Of a stretch of DNA of 64,000 nt, positions 60,776 through 64,000 are shown piece by piece; the stretch's first letter is position 1, and every line of letters begins with the position of its first letter. Location: contig LR746279.1 of NCBI GenBank assembly GCA_902729315.2, forward strand, positions 439,001 through 503,000, read 5' to 3'. The translations under genes were made by a program, and so were the position numbers. The notes under the pieces were generated by a model. The model made no database searches and was not told the DNA's origin. It was given only the letters and a program-made list of their open reading frames with translations. This DNA comes from Spirodela intermedia (lineage: Eukaryota; Streptophyta; Magnoliopsida; Alismatales; Araceae).

Positions 60776-61711
60776 ATTGTCTTCTCATCTACGTGTAGCG
60801 TAAAAGTAGGGCACTTTTAGACTGAGATTCTCTTCTCCATGTAGCCTAAAAGTTGGGAACTTCTCTCTCTCTCTCTCTCTCTCTCCCTTGCCCGCCATTT
60901 TCCTTCCTCTTGATGCTATAATTCCGCCCTGCGTGTGAATGCTGCGCTTGTCGGCGAGGTGTTCGATGGTATGCCTGACAGGGGTTCCCCTCTCTCTCTC
61001 TCTCTCTCTCTTGGTGATGGCTCAGTATGTGATGATCGTTCTGAATGGAGGGGTGCCCATTTCGTTCGCCGGGACGGAGGAGCCCGCTGCGTACGGAGAG
61101 GTCATCTCCATTGGAGGGCTCGGCCCCAGCGTCAACAGCAAGCTCAGCTCTGCACTCGCCGAGATCCTTCAAACTAAGCTCTCCATCGACAGCTCCAGAT
61201 TTTACATCAAGTTCTATGACTCCGAGGTGACCCACTGACCCGGCCATTCTTCCTCTGCCTCCTGCTTCCCTGTTCATTCATTCATTTCTCTCAAATATCA
61301 TCAAATATCTTCACCCATTTCTTCATTGCGTGATGATCATCACATAAGAAAACATCAAAGATCTGTGTTGAGGATTTCCCTCTGGCTACATCAGTTCATC
61401 CCGTGATCATAGTGGATAGTGGAGTTTGGATCATGCTCTGAAATTTTTTGATACGATCTGATGATATCAGTTGAAATCAGAAACCTTTTAATCCTGTTGA
61501 CAATTCTCATATGCCTAATCACATCAGATGATTTCAGCAGCAAAAAAAAAAAACAAATATTTACATTTTATTCCCCAATTTATTATGGCAAATATTTTCA
61601 TCTGTCTGACTTCTTTCAGTGTGATGAATGATGGCTACATCTGATTCATTTCTTCTTTGTTTTCTATCTTTGAAGCGTTCGTTCTTCGGATTCAATGGCT
61701 CAACCTTCTGA
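60622..61711 (+). CDS. Macrophage migration inhibitory factor / D-dopachrome tautomerase-like protein (plant MDL)
   Basis: Three exons, 60622-60732, 61026-61226 and 61676-61711, give 115 residues, exactly the usual MIF length. It starts MPTLNLSVNVPVDA, so Pro2, the catalytic base of the tautomerase family, is kept. The core reads KIIGKPESYVMIVLNGGVPI, FAGTEEPAAYGE, SIGGLGPSVN, SRFYIKFYD and the C-terminus RSFFGFNGSTF. Plant MDL proteins are soluble cytosolic or peroxisomal trimers with MIF-like fold; their substrates in plants are unclear, and tautomerase activity is weak in those tested. The final exon encodes only 11 residues plus stop. Intron 1 holds two CT tracts on the sense strand. Confidence 0.95.
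60739..60886 (+). repeat. CT tracts in MIF-like intron 1
   Basis: CT runs at about 60739-60772 and 60862-60886, both on the sense strand. A third lies at 60991-61012, shortly before the exon 2 acceptor, where it would act as the polypyrimidine tract. Confidence 0.85.
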
Positions 61712-62063
61712 ATCTGCAGCTACCTTCTTCATGAACTGTTGGCTTGAGAGGGTGATATTTTCCAAACTCTTCATATGTAAGTGTATAGGCCTTGTGATTC
61801 TCCCTATTAGCTTATCTATGTAAGCTTGTGCTGACTAATTATTTACCCTATTTTTTCTCTATATTATGATATTTTCTTTATTTATCCCATGGTTGATTTT
61901 GCAAAGTTAATTATTCAATTTATGTAAGGTTATGTGGGTAAATACCACAAATCTATATATGTAAGTAGGTTTTATGGAGCAGTGAATATAAACTTGCTAG
62001 CCATATGATGTGGCCTCATAAGAGCACATTTGTGGCCCAAAACTAAGCTCAAAGAGAGAGAAT

Positions 62064-62100
<37 letters not shown>

Positions 62101-63068
62101 TACATGATAGATAATGTTGCCTTATAAGGAAAATGCCATTTAATGTGAGATCATGAAAAAAAAAAAAGCATGAGCTTACGTGTTTGAAGGGATTGAGCAA
62201 TGTCCTTTAATAGTAACATTTTGAGAGAAAATACGGTAATTTAAAAATAAATCAGTTAATAAATAGAGTGGAGCTATCGATGTTGGGATGTTCCCAAAAT
62301 GTTTGTAGTGTGATTTAATTGGTGGAATTAAATTGTAGGGATTTGATATTATGAATAGGATCAAATTATATGAATACTTGTCATTAAATGGGGTATTTTT
62401 ATGGTCTTCTCATTTTTCAATTTATTAATTAGACTTTGGTAATTAACACCAAAGTATGGTAAATCCACATCATATTAACAAATTAATTAGCCAAAAAAAT
62501 GGCTTATTTGACCATTATGAACTAATTGTGCTTCTAATTAAGTCACTTATATATATTCATAATCTATTGGCGTGTAAGGAAGCTGAGTTGACTTCTATGT
62601 TTGACCACTGGCCCATCTAGAGCATGTGGACTCTTGCCACGTCTCGTGCCCACTTGATGTAGCATTTATATGATTAAATTTATTAAATGCCATGGAAATG
62701 AGCTCAAAAATCGTTGATCTATTTTTAGAAAATAATTTATTTTAATAGGGCATAAAATGAGTGAAGTCATCATTGATCCCCCAACATATTAAAAGAAAAA
62801 AAAAGCCAAAAAAGCTCGTGAAATATATATAGTGAAACGATTTATTGTGCAGAAGCCATTTATTAAATTAATTAAAAAATGATGATCAGTCTGTCGTATC
62901 ATTTTATTTTGACTGGAAATGAATTTAAATAAATAGATTTATTTTTTTATCATACATTTGGCGCTGGTATTTTATATGGCGCAGTGCGCCACATCCAGTG
63001 GAGGCTGTTTCTTATTCTCGCCGCTTCCGTTTCCTACGTGTTGGGCGCCGCCGCCGTGGAAGCGGTCG
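61712..63068. other. AT-rich intergenic stretch between the MIF-like and KH genes
   Basis: No gene is seen. It probably begins with the MIF-like 3' UTR. A (TA)n run lies at 62065-62096. The rest is AT-rich, with poly-A and no frame over about 65 codons. The last ~120 bases should hold the KH gene leader. Confidence 0.5.
62065..62096. repeat. (TA)n microsatellite
   Basis: A pure TA run of about 32 bases in the intergenic stretch downstream of the MIF-like gene. Confidence 0.95.
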
Positions 63069-64000
63069 ATGGACGGCGCCGCCGCCACCACCTCCAAGCG
63101 CCCGCGTGACTCGTCCTCAGGCGCTGACCGAATGGAGCCCGGTGGCGGGGGAGGTGGTGGGCCTCCCTCAGTCTCTTCTCCGTTCTCTCCGACTGCATCC
63201 TCGTCGTCGTCCTCTTCGTCCTTCAAGCGCCGTCATTACTCTTCGTCGGGGGGTTCCTCCTTCAAGCATCAGCAGACCCAGATGAAGTTCTCAGGGAATG
63301 AGACTGTGTTTCGCATCCTCTGCCCCGCGGAGAAGACCGGGGGGGTAATCGGGAAGGGGGGATCCATAGTGCGCCAGTTCCGGGAGGAGACTGGGGCGAG
63401 GATTCGCATCGAGGACGCGGTCCCTCGTTCTGAAGACCGCGTCATACTGATCGTGGCGGAAGGGCATGTGAAGAAGAGGAGGGAGGCGAGCGGTAGCGGG
63501 GGAGGGGACGGGGACGAGGAGGACGCATCGCCTGCCCAGAGGGCGTTGATTAGGGTCTTCGAGAGAATTCTGCGGGTAGAGGAGGAGAAGGTGTGGGAGG
63601 GGGATGGTGCGGCCCCCGGTGAGGAGAAGGAAATACAGGGTCTGGTAATGTGCAGGTTGCTGGCGCCGAGTACCCAGGTGGGATGCGTTCTGGGCAAAGG
63701 GGGGAAGATTGTCGAGAAAATTAGGCAGGAGAGCGGGGCACAGATCAGGGTTTTGTCAATGGAACAGGTGCCTGCATGTGCTGCACCCGGGGACGAGTTA
63801 ATACATGTAAGTCCCTTGTGAAGTTTTTCGTTATATAGCTTGTTCTTTTCTCTTGTTTGGATAATTGTATTCATAGTTTGTCTCCTTTGCTGCCTCCTGT
63901 CTTGCAGCTCACTCATGAATGTTGGAAATCATGTATGTTTCATTCTACTTGTAGTCGCGATTATAAAACGTTTGCTACGATTGCATTTCTCAGGAATGGC
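63069..64000 (+). CDS. KH-domain RNA-binding protein (HEN4/RCF3-type), 5' part only
   Basis: The first coding exon is 63069-63806 (246 codons, phase 0) with a strong donor CAT|GTAAGT. The remaining exons lie beyond the window or start in its last ~100 bases. Residues 1-75 are low-complexity (Ser, Gly, Pro). KH1 spans about 79-135, with RILCPAEKTGGVIGKGGSIV and the GKGG loop at 95-98, and KH2 starts about 192 with CRLLAPSTQVGCVLGKGGKI and GKGG at 209-212. An acidic/Gly linker separates them. Two N-terminal KH domains with the GVIGKGG signature are typical of the plant HEN4/RCF3/FLK poly(C)-binding-like group, which usually has up to five KH domains and acts in pre-mRNA processing. The start MDGAAATTSKRPR is preferred over an in-frame ATG at 62958 because the intervening residues are not conserved in type. 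Confidence 0.9.

Noticed and set aside
61000-61240. Three alternative plus-strand frames over MIF-like exon 2
   Set aside because: Only the frame YVMIVLNGGVPI is conserved and joins in phase with exons 1 and 3.
62958-63068. Upstream in-frame ATG of the KH gene
   Set aside because: The added 37 residues are Cys/Phe/Pro-rich and unlike KH-protein N-termini. The ATG at 63069 opens the Ser/Gly-rich region typical of this group.

Overview
This window is nuclear DNA from a flowering plant. The evidence is plant-type multi-exon genes with GT-AG introns, plant-specific families (NAC, PADRE/DUF4228, SBT2 subtilase, BIN4, plant MIF), a plant U2 snRNA gene with its USE/TATA promoter, and Ty1-copia relics. 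Several genes have very GC-rich exons (ORP, KH, PADRE, SBT2) beside AT-rich ones (MED8, BIN4). That, with the abundant (GA)n/(CT)n microsatellites, leans towards a non-grass monocot or an early-diverging angiosperm, but I cannot name the species.

Layout. 1-8 kb: a NAC transcription factor (minus) and a PADRE-domain gene (minus) whose last coding bases are copied into a ~213-bp tandem array just downstream. 8.2-10.9 kb: no convincing gene, but a ~500-bp CT tract. 11.1-30.7 kb: an intact ORP4-type oxysterol-binding-protein-related gene (plus) and an intact SBT2-type subtilase gene (minus), separated by broken second copies of both and about 8.5 kb of Ty1-copia and other LTR debris. This is what a partial tandem duplication of a convergent ORP/SBT2 pair would leave. 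The outer genes stayed whole. The inner copies lost their ends and then decayed.

32-35.6 kb is AT-rich and apparently gene-poor. From 35.6 kb the window is gene-dense: U2 snRNA (minus) head-to-head with BIN4 (plus), nuclear ribosomal protein bS16 (minus), Mediator subunit MED8 (minus), a microsatellite-rich gap (51-53.7 kb), an At1g16860-like membrane protein (plus), a plant MIF/MDL protein (plus), and the first coding exon of a KH-domain RNA-binding protein that runs off the window (plus).

The genes do not form an operon-like unit. Most are housekeeping or regulatory genes in ordinary plant order. The unusual content is structural: the ORP/SBT2 duplication with a transposon block at its junction, a 2.37-kb LTR-type insertion built around a 336-bp-arm inverted repeat, the gene-derived tandem array, a perfect 22-bp hairpin in a MED8 intron, and CT microsatellites that lie almost always on the sense strand of introns and 5' leaders. 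Exon boundaries below were set by hand from splice consensus, reading-frame continuity and family similarity, without transcript data.
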